Below are positions 7,382 to 14,417 of a DNA stretch of 22,960 nucleotides, one piece after another; positions within the stretch are counted from its first letter, which is position 1; each line of letters begins with the position of its first letter. The notes beneath the pieces were generated by a model, which did no database searches, was not told where the DNA came from, and worked only from the letters and a program-made list of their open reading frames with translations. The stretch covers positions 1 through 22,960 of IMG/VR virus record IMGVR_UViG_3300045999_007468; one strand, written 5' to 3'. Made by a program: the position numbers and the translations under genes. The DNA comes from a virus.

Positions 7382-7844
7382 ATATGTATTGTTTAATTTT
7401 TGTAAATACTTCCCGTAATTTATTTAACTGGCTATTTAACCATTTTAATCTTTGCCCAAATCTTTTACCACCCATTGGAGTTTCTATATTTTTTTCAGGG
7501 ATATATTTAGTTAGTGGTTTAATATATTCATTTCCAGCTAAAAATATAAATGTATCTTTTTCTAAGTTTAAACCTCTAGATTTCATTTCTTTATAAACTT
7601 CTTCACCCCATTTTTCTTTTTCCTCTTTATTAAAATCTTTTAGAGTTAGATCATATGGTTTTAATTTTTGGTTTAAATTAACTAAATGATGTTTAGCCGA
7701 TAAAATATACATTTTATCAGGTTTAAGGGTTTTACCATACTCTAATGTTTTTTGAAACATAGGTGAAGCCGAATATAGTTCTTGAGCAGGGGCTTCATAT
7801 GATGTTTTAGATTTGGTGCAGCTTAAAAAGACTATTTTGGCCAT
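7362..7844 (-). CDS. DUF6884-like protein
   Basis: The 160-residue protein shows the family pattern: N-terminal KIVFLSCTKSK (residues 3-13), PAQELYSASPMF, MYILSAKHHLV with the SAK motif, a PYDLTL segment, IFLAGNEYIKPL, and a C-terminal PMGGKRFGQRLKWL. I recognise this layout as the DUF6884 family, found in phages and bacteria next to DNA-processing or conflict genes. To my knowledge its biochemical activity is not established. It lies 20 nt after the unknown gene of the MoxR/VWA unit and overlaps the next small gene by 20 nt. A near-match to the late octamer (TATAAACA) precedes it. The family call rests on motif order rather than a search. Confidence 0.7.
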   Translation of the reverse strand: MAKIVFLSCTKSKTSYEAPAQELYSASPMFQKTLEYGKTLKPDKMYILSAKHHLVNLNQKLKPYDLTLKDFNKEEKEKWGEEVYKEMKSRGLNLEKDTFIFLAGNEYIKPLTKYIPEKNIETPMGGKRFGQRLKWLNSQLNKLREVFTKIKQYIYESIKG

Positions 7845-7864
7845 TTATATTTTGTTTATAAATA

Positions 7865-8899
7865 TTAACAGACTGTTATCTCTTTAATAATGTTCTTTTT
7901 AATCATTGCATTCATATGAATTCTAAAACAATTCATAAATGTTTGAGAATATTCAGGATATTTTGTTATTAACATCGGTAATAAGTTATCTATTGTTGCT
8001 GGGTATGTTAGGGTGGATTTTATATGGATGTTATTTTTAAGTTGTTTAATTAAATAATTATAATTTTTATTATTTGTACGGTTTGTTTTTAATCCATAAA
8101 AATAATTAAACAAATAAATAAAATACGGTTTTGACGATTCAAATTCTAAATTAGCCATAATTTCTTTAGCTAATTCCATGTTAGATTCATCTTGACTAGA
8201 TATCATATTAAGTATATTCTCAAATATATCTTCATCTATAGATAATCCTTCATTCGTAACTTTATTTATATGATGGTCATATATTATTTTAAGATTATAT
8301 TTTTCTATATTTTCTTGTAAATTTAAGAAAAAACCTACATTATCACTTATTTTTTTCCCTCCCCAAGATTTACTTATAGGAACACATTTTATTAAGGGAT
8401 AATAATCTTGTATAAAATAAAAATTACCATCTAATGTTGTAAGTTTTTTACATTCCTCTGGTGAGACGAAATAATGAGTTATATTTTCACCATTAGACTG
8501 ATCAATTCTATAATAATTCTCAGTTGAAATATATTGTTGTAATAGTGGGTTTTGAAGAAGAGCTTCTGAGGGTATTATATAATACTCTTCTATGTCTCTG
8601 TTTATATAGGAAGAGTATAGAAAATCATAATTAATAATTAAAGCATCAAGTGTATTTAATTTTCTAGATGTTTTAATATTTAATTTATTTTCTTCAATAT
8701 AATTTTTTAGTTTATAAGAAGGAAAATTAGATAATGGAGTTAAATATACTGTGGTATTATCTTCGAGTTTATTTTCTACATGTTGGTTAAAAAATTCTCT
8801 AGATTTATTTATGTTTTCTTCTATGATATACCCTGTTATATGATACCAATTATGACGTAATTTATTTTGGTATCCTAGTGTTAAAAAAGCTCCTATCAT
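7865..8899 (-). CDS. Unknown protein in MoxR/VWA unit (344 aa)
   Basis: I do not recognise this 344-residue protein. It is rich in Asn, Ile, Tyr and Lys, has no signal peptide or clear membrane segment, and carries no known catalytic motif. The first 200 residues look alpha/beta and Tyr-rich. The last 140 look helical (for example NILNMISSQDESNMELAKEI) and end in Cys. It starts 2 nt after the stop of the MoxR ATPase gene, so the two are almost certainly co-translated. MoxR ATPases usually act on or with a VWA protein plus a target or adaptor, so this may be the third component. A helical-repeat adaptor role is only a guess. Confidence 0.7.
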   Translation of the reverse strand: MIGAFLTLGYQNKLRHNWYHITGYIIEENINKSREFFNQHVENKLEDNTTVYLTPLSNFPSYKLKNYIEENKLNIKTSRKLNTLDALIINYDFLYSSYINRDIEEYYIIPSEALLQNPLLQQYISTENYYRIDQSNGENITHYFVSPEECKKLTTLDGNFYFIQDYYPLIKCVPISKSWGGKKISDNVGFFLNLQENIEKYNLKIIYDHHINKVTNEGLSIDEDIFENILNMISSQDESNMELAKEIMANLEFESSKPYFIYLFNYFYGLKTNRTNNKNYNYLIKQLKNNIHIKSTLTYPATIDNLLPMLITKYPEYSQTFMNCFRIHMNAMIKKNIIKEITVC

Positions 8900-8901
8900 G
8901 A

Positions 8902-10083
8902 CTATTTACTTAAAAATTTAATTAAAACTTTATCCAACATTAATAATTTAAATGCATTTGAATTACCATTATATATTGATTTTACAATATTATACTTTAA
9001 ATCCATTGCGAATAATTCTTCATTCATTAAAAATGATAATCTATTAATAAATGATTTTTCAACTTTATTATTCTTACTGTAATACAAACTGTAATTAATA
9101 ATTCGAGTTGATAGGATTGAGGCTAAATCTGCTCTATAATCTTTATCTTTTCCTATAACCCCCTTTAAAGTATTAAGAACATACTCTTCACTCTCATGAG
9201 TTAATATAGTTTCAGGTGAGATAATTTTATCTAGTTTATTGTTAATAAACATTGTGAACATTGTTGTAAACTCAGACCCAACTGATCCTTCTCCAATCAT
9301 TTGAATAAGATATAAATTATCATCAAACGGAGAAATAGATGAAATTGAGTTAAAGAATGTTGTAATACTTCTTGAATTAGTATCTGTTGAAACTAATTCT
9401 GGATGTTTTAATAAGAAATTAATACATCTGTTATCTATCTGGTTATTCTCAGCCCATTCACTCCAACAATTAATATCAAATTTTAAATTAACTGAGATGA
9501 ATCGTGTTTTTTGGGCGTTATCTATACTATTAACTAAATATTCTCCATTATCAGGATTGGCGGTTAATATAATATGCCAATCTTTAGGTAAAGACCAACT
9601 AATATATTGTTGTCTATCTATTAGCTCCATAACAGCTTGTATGAACCTAATATCAGCTCTATTCCAATCATCTAATAATAAGATACCACCATTTGATTTT
9701 CCACTAATCCACTCAGGTGGGCAATAACTCATTCGGTTTTGACCTGTGAATTTGTAACCTAATTTAGTATATTCTTCAACTGCGTGTTCATCAATCCAAA
9801 TACAATCTGTTTCTGTTTTACATACTTCAAACTGTCTAATTGGAAATCCTACTAAATCTCCTAATTCTTCAATTTGGGCTAAATTTAACTTAACAAAATT
9901 TAAATCTAACTCATTAGCTAATTGAATAATTGTTGATGTTTTTCCAATCCCAGAATCACCTATTACTTCAACTGCTACTGGTAATTTACCGTTGTTTTGA
10001 AGGTAACGATTGTTGTTAATAATGTGAGTTAGAAATTCTTTTGCTTCGTTAATATTTAACGAAATTTGTTTACCATTTGACAT
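8902..10083 (-). CDS. MoxR-type AAA+ ATPase
   Basis: The 393-residue protein is an AAA+ ATPase of the MoxR/AAA_5 type, which remodels or activates partner proteins, typically with a VWA-domain co-chaperone. Walker A is GDSGIGKTS (residues 42-50), Walker B ILLLDDWNRAD (134-144), sensor 1 ILTANPDNGEY (172-182), with a candidate arginine finger at R194 (KTRFISV). An insertion around residues 85-130 between Walker A and B carries several Cys and aromatic residues. The C-terminal third is helical. It has its own host-type promoter and lies just downstream of the VWA-metallopeptidase gene, with a hairpin between. Functional pairing is strongly suggested; the target is unknown. Confidence 0.88.
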   Translation of the reverse strand: MSNGKQISLNINEAKEFLTHIINNNRYLQNNGKLPVAVEVIGDSGIGKTSTIIQLANELDLNFVKLNLAQIEELGDLVGFPIRQFEVCKTETDCIWIDEHAVEEYTKLGYKFTGQNRMSYCPPEWISGKSNGGILLLDDWNRADIRFIQAVMELIDRQQYISWSLPKDWHIILTANPDNGEYLVNSIDNAQKTRFISVNLKFDINCWSEWAENNQIDNRCINFLLKHPELVSTDTNSRSITTFFNSISSISPFDDNLYLIQMIGEGSVGSEFTTMFTMFINNKLDKIISPETILTHESEEYVLNTLKGVIGKDKDYRADLASILSTRIINYSLYYSKNNKVEKSFINRLSFLMNEELFAMDLKYNIVKSIYNGNSNAFKLLMLDKVLIKFLSK

Positions 10084-10105
10084 AACTTTTATTTTTAAAT
10101 TTACC

Positions 10106-10136
10106 TAAATATATGAATTAAGGCCTAAAAGGCCAA
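10106..10136 (-). promoter_or_regulatory. Bacteroidota-type promoter for MoxR gene
   Basis: The minus strand has TTTGG with TTG at 10134-10136, a 20-nt spacer, and TATATTTA at 10106-10113, then the leader AAAAATAAAAGTTATG. The spacer contains the GGCCT hairpin that follows the VWA gene, so terminator and promoter overlap. Confidence 0.65.
10122..10134 (-). terminator. Short hairpin after VWA-metallopeptidase gene
   Basis: The minus strand reads GGCCT-TTT-AGGCC, a 5-bp GC-rich stem with a 3-nt loop, 10 nt past the stop at 10145, followed by TTAATTCATATATTTA. The U-run is weak, so termination may be partial and allow read-through into the MoxR gene. Confidence 0.5.
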
Positions 10137-10144
10137 ACTAAAGA

Positions 10145-11353
10145 TTAATCTTGAATTTTAATAATATTACCCCATCCATCTTGTTTAACATTTTCTATGG
10201 TGTTTCCGTTGGAACATAATACAGTTAACATAGGTTTAAATGTATTTGATGTTTTTCCACCTATGTATCCATCAGTTAATATAATTAAACTGCTATATTG
10301 TTTATGTTGGTTTACATAATCAATAAATGGATTCATATCTGTACCACCTCTACCAACAACAAACTCAGGCATTTTACCTTTATATTCATAGACATTATGT
10401 ATGTTAGCATCACCTTCAGCTACTGTTATAGTAATTCCTGTTTTATACATGTGGTATATTTCGTTGAAGAATTCTATTAAATCTTTTTCTCTTACTGAGC
10501 CTGAAGTATCTACTCCTACTAATACATGTTTTTTAGGTTTGATTTTTAATGCTGGATTTTCTTCGTAACGTTTATTTAATTTACGTCTGGTTTTTTTAGT
10601 GTAAATTTTAGATGAAGATCCAAAAAATCTCCTAAAATAAGATTTCCAATCGTATGAAGGAGCAGTTATCTCAAACATACTATCAATGTAATTCTTTAAC
10701 TCTCCAGGAACGAATCCTCGACTTGTATCTTTTTGATTTTCAACAATAGATTTTATTTGATGTTTAATTTGAGATGCTATTAATTTTTTATCAGCTTCAG
10801 ATAGACTATCAAACTCTTTCCAAGTTGGATGTAACTTACCAGCTTCACAACCATGATTTCCTCCAAAACTTGGATCACCATCTAACATAGCGTTTAATGA
10901 TGGGCTAGTTCCATCTTTTTTAGCTTGTTCTAATAACTCATAATATACTTTTGTACCTGCTTTTTCAGGTAATTTTAATTCAGGGAATGTAGATAACAAT
11001 ATAATATCTTCTGATGGGTAGTATTCGGGTTCTAGATATTGATTAATTTCTAAATCTGCTGCTAAATTATGTAAGTCATGGTTAGGAAACCATTCTCTAT
11101 CTTCTAAATGACAAAAACATATATGGAGTAATTCATGTTTAAGAAGTCCTATTTTCTTCTTATCATTGTCTAAACTATTCCAAAATTCTTCATTGATTGC
11201 TAATTGGTAGTTTATGTTGTTTTTACATACACCAGCAGTTGGTACATCTTCTCTTACTACTTTATTTAATGTTGAAAGAAAAATACCATAAAATGGTTCA
11301 CTTAACATTAACTGTTTACCTATACGGCCAACATCTTCTAAAACATTTGTCAT
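10145..11353 (-). CDS. VWA-like domain protein with DUF2201-type metallopeptidase domain
   Basis: The 402-residue protein has two parts. The N-terminal domain carries a zinc-protease-like motif KHELLHICFCHL (H73-E74-x-x-H77), followed by HNLAADLEIN (95-104), as in DUF2201 putative metallopeptidases. The C-terminal VWA-like domain has an intact MIDAS: DTSGS (D282, S284, S286), GGTD (T338) and LTDGY (D361). Such proteins are usually encoded beside MoxR ATPases, as here. The ATPase is thought to act on the VWA partner in a metal-dependent way. It is transcribed from its own host-type promoter, directly after the terminator of the FAD gene. Whether the peptidase is active, and on what, is unknown. 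Confidence 0.87.
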   Translation of the reverse strand: MTNVLEDVGRIGKQLMLSEPFYGIFLSTLNKVVREDVPTAGVCKNNINYQLAINEEFWNSLDNDKKKIGLLKHELLHICFCHLEDREWFPNHDLHNLAADLEINQYLEPEYYPSEDIILLSTFPELKLPEKAGTKVYYELLEQAKKDGTSPSLNAMLDGDPSFGGNHGCEAGKLHPTWKEFDSLSEADKKLIASQIKHQIKSIVENQKDTSRGFVPGELKNYIDSMFEITAPSYDWKSYFRRFFGSSSKIYTKKTRRKLNKRYEENPALKIKPKKHVLVGVDTSGSVREKDLIEFFNEIYHMYKTGITITVAEGDANIHNVYEYKGKMPEFVVGRGGTDMNPFIDYVNQHKQYSSLIILTDGYIGGKTSNTFKPMLTVLCSNGNTIENVKQDGWGNIIKIQD

Positions 11354-11369
11354 AACTTTTATTTTTTCT

Positions 11370-11400
11370 TAAATATAAAAAAGGCCTCCTAAGAGGCCAA
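11370..11400 (-). promoter_or_regulatory. Bacteroidota-type promoter for VWA gene
   Basis: The minus strand has TTG at 11398-11400, a 20-nt spacer, and TATATTTA at 11370-11377, then AAAAAATAAAAGTTATG. The spacer is made up almost entirely of the terminator hairpin and U-run of the upstream FAD gene, so both signals share the same bases. Confidence 0.7.
11378..11398 (-). terminator. Intrinsic terminator of FAD dehydrogenase gene
   Basis: The minus strand reads GGCCTC-TTAG-GAGGCC followed by TTTTTTAT: a perfect 6-bp GC-rich stem, tetraloop and U-run, 5 nt beyond the stop codon at 11404. It is a textbook factor-independent terminator embedded in the promoter of the next gene. Confidence 0.85.
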
Positions 11401-11403
11401 TTT

Positions 11404-12771
11404 TTACAATAAACTTTCTGCTACATAAATTGCTTGTGCTCCTGATACTGTAATTCCACGTGCACTTAAAGCATCACCTACGAAATGTACATTTGGGTAA
11501 TCAGTTAATGCTAGGTTTTTATAATCCACTTTAACTTCAGGTGATAGATATTTTACCTCAGGAATGTATATACCCCAATCATCTTGTAATGTTGGGAATA
11601 CTTTTTTCATATCCATGATAAAATCCATTACATATTTAAAATAACCACCCATTGCAGGTTCTACAACATGAGTAAGTGTATCTAAACTAATTTGAGTTGA
11701 GGTTACATTATTACCTTCAGATGTTGTTGAGGGTTTACGAGATGGACTATAATACAAACCAGTTCCGTTTGATTGTAATTTATTTACTACATCACGTGAC
11801 CAAGTAAATGGATCTTTAATACCATTAATTTCCATTAATATACCAAAGTTAGTCATATTATTTCTATATGCTTCGTCTTTCTTAGCGTGACCATTGTAAC
11901 TGTGATCCCCATATGTTTCTTCTACAGCAACATAAGCAGCATTATTATTTGTACAAAATGAACGTAACGAAACACCTTCATTATCAAATTTTCTATATAA
12001 CTTAAAGTCATATGAAATATCAATTAGTTTTTGGAAGTGTTCTTGTGGTGCTTCAAATCGAACACCAATTTGAACTGATTTAGGTTCATCTGGGAGTTTA
12101 TAGTCATTTGCTAGCTGTTGAGCAAAATCAATACCTGATTTGCCTACTGCAAATATAAGTTCATCGTATTCTATTGTTGTATCTATATATGGTTTAAAAT
12201 TATCTAAACCATTTTCTTTACCTAATTTATCAAATTTTTCAACTAATTTATTATCTACAAATACAACTTTATTTGTTTTAAAATCAATAGCATGTACTTT
12301 AGTTTCCCAAATAAAATTTACACCTTTATCAACTAAATAATCGTACCATCGTTTTCCTATTTCGTGTAAATAATCTGTACCAATGTGATATACTCCAAAT
12401 AAGCGAAGTCCAAAGTATGGTTTGATAAATTCTGGTTCTTCTGTTGGGTTAGAGTACATAATAGCTTCTGGTTTAGGGTGGAAACGTTTTACCATTTCTA
12501 TAACCTGATCCATTAGATCATATGCTTTATCTTCTCCACAATATTTAGATAATTGTCCTCCAATAGATGTATGATATGTTAATTTACCGTCACTCCAAAG
12601 TCCACACCCCATGAAACCTGACATAACTTCATCAGGTTGGCGTTTGTAAGGGTCTTTACCCATATCGATTACGGTAATAAGTTCTCCAGGGTAACCATTA
12701 TCTACTAGTTTAGTAGCAGCACATATTCCAGCAACTCCTCCACCAACAATTACAATTTTCTTTTTTTCCAT
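11404..12771 (-). CDS. FAD-dependent dehydrogenase/oxidoreductase (COG2509-like)
   Basis: The 455-residue flavoprotein has an N-terminal Rossmann fold with GxGxxG (G10, G12, G15 in VIVGGGVAGICAA) and an acidic ribose-binding end at VIDMG. The segment SGFMGCGLWSDGKLTYHTS is reminiscent of the GxGxxSDGKL motif of the COG2509 uncharacterised FAD-dependent dehydrogenases. The second nucleotide-contact region is ELIFAVGKSGIDFAQQL. The C-terminal FAD motif is VHFVGDALSARGITVSGAQA. Domain order and length fit an intact enzyme; substrate and electron partner are unknown. It follows the homing endonuclease by 4 nt and ends at a strong terminator. As a phage gene it may be an auxiliary metabolic gene or serve nucleotide or cofactor redox; context does not decide. 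Confidence 0.85.
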   Translation of the reverse strand: MEKKKIVIVGGGVAGICAATKLVDNGYPGELITVIDMGKDPYKRQPDEVMSGFMGCGLWSDGKLTYHTSIGGQLSKYCGEDKAYDLMDQVIEMVKRFHPKPEAIMYSNPTEEPEFIKPYFGLRLFGVYHIGTDYLHEIGKRWYDYLVDKGVNFIWETKVHAIDFKTNKVVFVDNKLVEKFDKLGKENGLDNFKPYIDTTIEYDELIFAVGKSGIDFAQQLANDYKLPDEPKSVQIGVRFEAPQEHFQKLIDISYDFKLYRKFDNEGVSLRSFCTNNNAAYVAVEETYGDHSYNGHAKKDEAYRNNMTNFGILMEINGIKDPFTWSRDVVNKLQSNGTGLYYSPSRKPSTTSEGNNVTSTQISLDTLTHVVEPAMGGYFKYVMDFIMDMKKVFPTLQDDWGIYIPEVKYLSPEVKVDYKNLALTDYPNVHFVGDALSARGITVSGAQAIYVAESLL

Positions 12772-12775
12772 TTTA

Positions 12776-13369
12776 TTATTTATATTTCCATTTATATCCT
12801 AAAGCGGTCTTTTGTCTTCCTAATATACAATCTTTTATTTGAGAAGTCAAATTACTTGTTTTATTTGTTTGTTCTTTTATCCATAAAGCTGCTTGACCTT
12901 TACTTTCCCATTCTCTAATTAATTCTCCATTCAAACCAAACATTAATAATGGTTTAGCTTGTTTACGCTTAGCTATTAATATATTTTGTTGATGTTCTTT
13001 AGTAAATGGTTTAAGTTTGCCTTTATTACCTTTACTTATTTTTTCTTTAACCTTATCTGTATAATATTGGGAATGATTTTGTAACGATGCTTTTATTTTA
13101 GCATTTCTTTCAGGAGGTGATATCCATCCTGGTCCTCTTCCTCCACCACCATTATTTTTATTTTCTAATTTAAATCCCCAAGATTTAAATAATTCAATAT
13201 ACCATGACTCCCAAAATCTCCACTCATTATCATCTACACAATCTATTTCAATTATTTTACTGTTTGTTTTTTTATCACCATGAGTGTAATATCTATCTTT
13301 TATTTCTTGTAATGTTTTACCAACATAAAAAGGAATATTATTTCTTTCTAATATGTAAATCTTAGTCAT
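12776..13369 (-). CDS. GIY-YIG homing endonuclease with NUMOD3 and IENR1 motifs
   Basis: The 197-residue protein has a GIY-YIG nuclease domain at residues 3-65. Diverged IYI (4-6) and YVG (15-17) core motifs are followed by R26, H30 and the likely metal ligand E54 in FWESWYIEL. After a Gly/Asn linker come a NUMOD3-type DNA-binding motif (DKVKEKISKGNKGK, about 105-118) and an IENR1/NUMOD1-type C-terminal module (LLMFGLNGELIREW ... LGYKWKY, about 141-196). This is the usual build of free-standing phage homing endonucleases, which cut a related genome near their own site and spread with flanking DNA. It sits between two unrelated genes with gaps of 31 and 4 nt, consistent with a mobile insertion into the unit driven from 13890. 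Confidence 0.9.
   Translation of the reverse strand: MTKIYILERNNIPFYVGKTLQEIKDRYYTHGDKKTNSKIIEIDCVDDNEWRFWESWYIELFKSWGFKLENKNNGGGGRGPGWISPPERNAKIKASLQNHSQYYTDKVKEKISKGNKGKLKPFTKEHQQNILIAKRKQAKPLLMFGLNGELIREWESKGQAALWIKEQTNKTSNLTSQIKDCILGRQKTALGYKWKYK
12777..12784 (-). promoter_or_regulatory. Possible late promoter octamer before FAD gene
   Basis: TATAAATA on the minus strand, 5 nt before the ATG at 12771 and overlapping the 3' end of the endonuclease gene. This is very close to the start codon for a functional promoter and may be chance in AT-rich DNA. Confidence 0.2.
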
Positions 13370-13400
13370 ATTATTTTATTATAAATATGCTAAAATTCCA

Positions 13401-13874
13401 TCAGACCAACACCCATTCTGGTTTATTGTTTAATTTTTTCCAATCTAGTTTTTTAATTGCTACCTTATCGTTAATATAAAAATTTTTGTAAGCATCTATA
13501 ACATTCCCCAATTTAAATTCATCAGGCATACATTGAGGGGGATCGATAAATCCATTATCAGGTATATTAGGTTCATTATTTCGAAGCCATTCAAGTACAT
13601 CTTTTGTTTTATGTTTTTTACCATATCGTTTTTCAAATTCATTACATATTTCTAAACCATGTTGAACTAACCATCTATAATGTTGGATTGATTCTCTTGT
13701 CCATTTTGTTGAAGGATGGTTAGTATGGGCTTGTTTATAAGGTGCTGTTGAACCATTTACCCAATGAGCAGTACTACACATTTGTGCACTTTCAATTTGC
13801 ATTTTTCTAATATGATCATCTGCTAATTCACGAGCGGCTATGATCGGATCTTCATTAATATAAAATATATTCAT
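13401..13874 (-). CDS. Conserved phage protein, ESAQM/DH family (157 aa)
   Basis: The 157-residue protein begins MNIFYINEDPIIAARELADDH and continues RKMQIESAQMCSTAHWVNG, then YRWLVQHGLEICNEFEKRYGK and a PPQCMPDE segment. I recognise this start (nIF.ld.dP..AA....D.H..KM..ESAQml.tA) from a widespread family of myophage proteins. Its members are usually left hypothetical or sometimes labelled pyrimidine-dimer glycosylase by automated annotation; I cannot support that label from motifs. Conserved D, H, K and H residues near positions 19, 20, 23 and 37 suggest an active or binding site. It is the first gene after a host-type promoter and shares the AAAATAAGAGTTATG leader. Confidence 0.8.
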   Translation of the reverse strand: MNIFYINEDPIIAARELADDHIRKMQIESAQMCSTAHWVNGSTAPYKQAHTNHPSTKWTRESIQHYRWLVQHGLEICNEFEKRYGKKHKTKDVLEWLRNNEPNIPDNGFIDPPQCMPDEFKLGNVIDAYKNFYINDKVAIKKLDWKKLNNKPEWVLV

Positions 13875-13889
13875 AACTCTTATTTTGTT

Positions 13890-13920
13890 TGAATATATAA
13901 AAAAAAGAAGCCCAATCCAA
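13890..13920 (-). promoter_or_regulatory. Bacteroidota-type promoter for 13874
   Basis: The minus strand has TTTG with TTG at 13918-13920, a 20-nt spacer, and TATATTCA at 13890-13897, then AAAATAAGAGTTATG. The -33 TTTG forms the loop of the preceding terminator hairpin. Confidence 0.7.
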
Positions 13921-13929
13921 AGATTGGGC
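13898..13929 (-). terminator. Intrinsic terminator closing the leader-protein operon
   Basis: The minus strand reads GCCCAATC-TTTG-GATTGGGC, an 8-bp perfect stem with tetraloop, followed by TTCTTTTTTTT. It lies 56 nt after the last stop of the operon (13986). Confidence 0.9.
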
Positions 13930-13955
13930 CACAGCTCCTAAAATTTTTAAAAATC

Positions 13956-13974
13956 GACAGGCTATGAATCTGTC
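13956..13974 (-). other. Secondary hairpin in operon 3' region
   Basis: The minus strand reads GACAG-ATTCATAGC-CTGTC, followed by ATTTTTAAAAATTTT. It lies between the operon's last stop and the strong terminator. It may stabilise the mRNA end or be a remnant element; it is too short for a tRNA. Confidence 0.35.
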
Positions 13975-13985
13975 TATAAATTATT

Positions 13986-14417
13986 TTATTTCACATCATA
14001 TTCTACTTTATCTACTATTAATTTATTTATAGTATTAATATTCACCATTCTGTATCCTCTGGTTTTGGCATCAAATACAGGGATTAATCCTTTTTCATCT
14101 GGGTTGTATGGTAAGGTTCCTCCTTTAAGGTACACTTTGACTCCTAAGCGAGCATTCATTACTCTATTAGTACCATCTTTTTTAGTAAAAGATACTGTAA
14201 AGTATTTCCCTTTAGTACTTTTTATAATTTGAGCAGCTTCTTGTTTAGAAATAGTCCTATTAGGAAATTCAGGATTATCTTCAGGTTTTTCTTGAGGTTG
14301 TTCTGGTTCTTGAGGTTGCTCAGGTTGTTCTTCTTCTGGGGTTTCCTCAGTTGGGGGGTTTTCTTCTTGTTCAAGAAGAATATTTTTTAAAGTATGTAAT
14401 AAACTTAGGGATTTCAT
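13986..14417 (-). CDS. Leader-bearing protein with SH3-like (DUF2693-type) domain
   Basis: The 143-residue product has three parts. A hydrophobic/basic leader, MKSLSLLHTLKNILLE, ends in L-L-E (residues 14-16). A Pro/Glu/Gln-rich linker spans about residues 17-52. A compact C-terminal domain runs from about residue 55, with FTVSFTKKDGTNRVMNARLG and GLIPVFDAKTRGYRMVNINT. That domain matches the pattern of phage SH3-barrel proteins of the DUF2693 type (vtF.KkdGt.R.m ... l.VfD....gyR.vnl.ti). It starts directly at the preceding stop (TAA-ATG, no gap) and is the last gene of the operon. If the leader is cut after LLE, the product would be an acidic-tailed SH3-like protein inside the capsid. Function unknown. 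Confidence 0.8.
   Translation of the reverse strand: MKSLSLLHTLKNILLEQEENPPTEETPEEEQPEQPQEPEQPQEKPEDNPEFPNRTISKQEAAQIIKSTKGKYFTVSFTKKDGTNRVMNARLGVKVYLKGGTLPYNPDEKGLIPVFDAKTRGYRMVNINTINKLIVDKVEYDVK

Noticed and set aside
8273-8280. TATAAATA octamers inside genes (here and 14034-14041)
   Set aside because: They lie within coding sequence far from any start and are expected by chance at this AT content.
13401-13874. Pyrimidine-dimer DNA glycosylase label for the 157-residue protein
   Set aside because: It does not align by eye with T4 DenV, so the label is not supported from sequence alone.
13956-13974. Hairpin with CAT in its loop, resembling a tRNA-Met anticodon arm
   Set aside because: No acceptor stem, D arm or TTCGA-type T arm fits around it, and the gap is too short for a tRNA. 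An attachment-site remnant is possible but unsupported in an apparently lytic phage.
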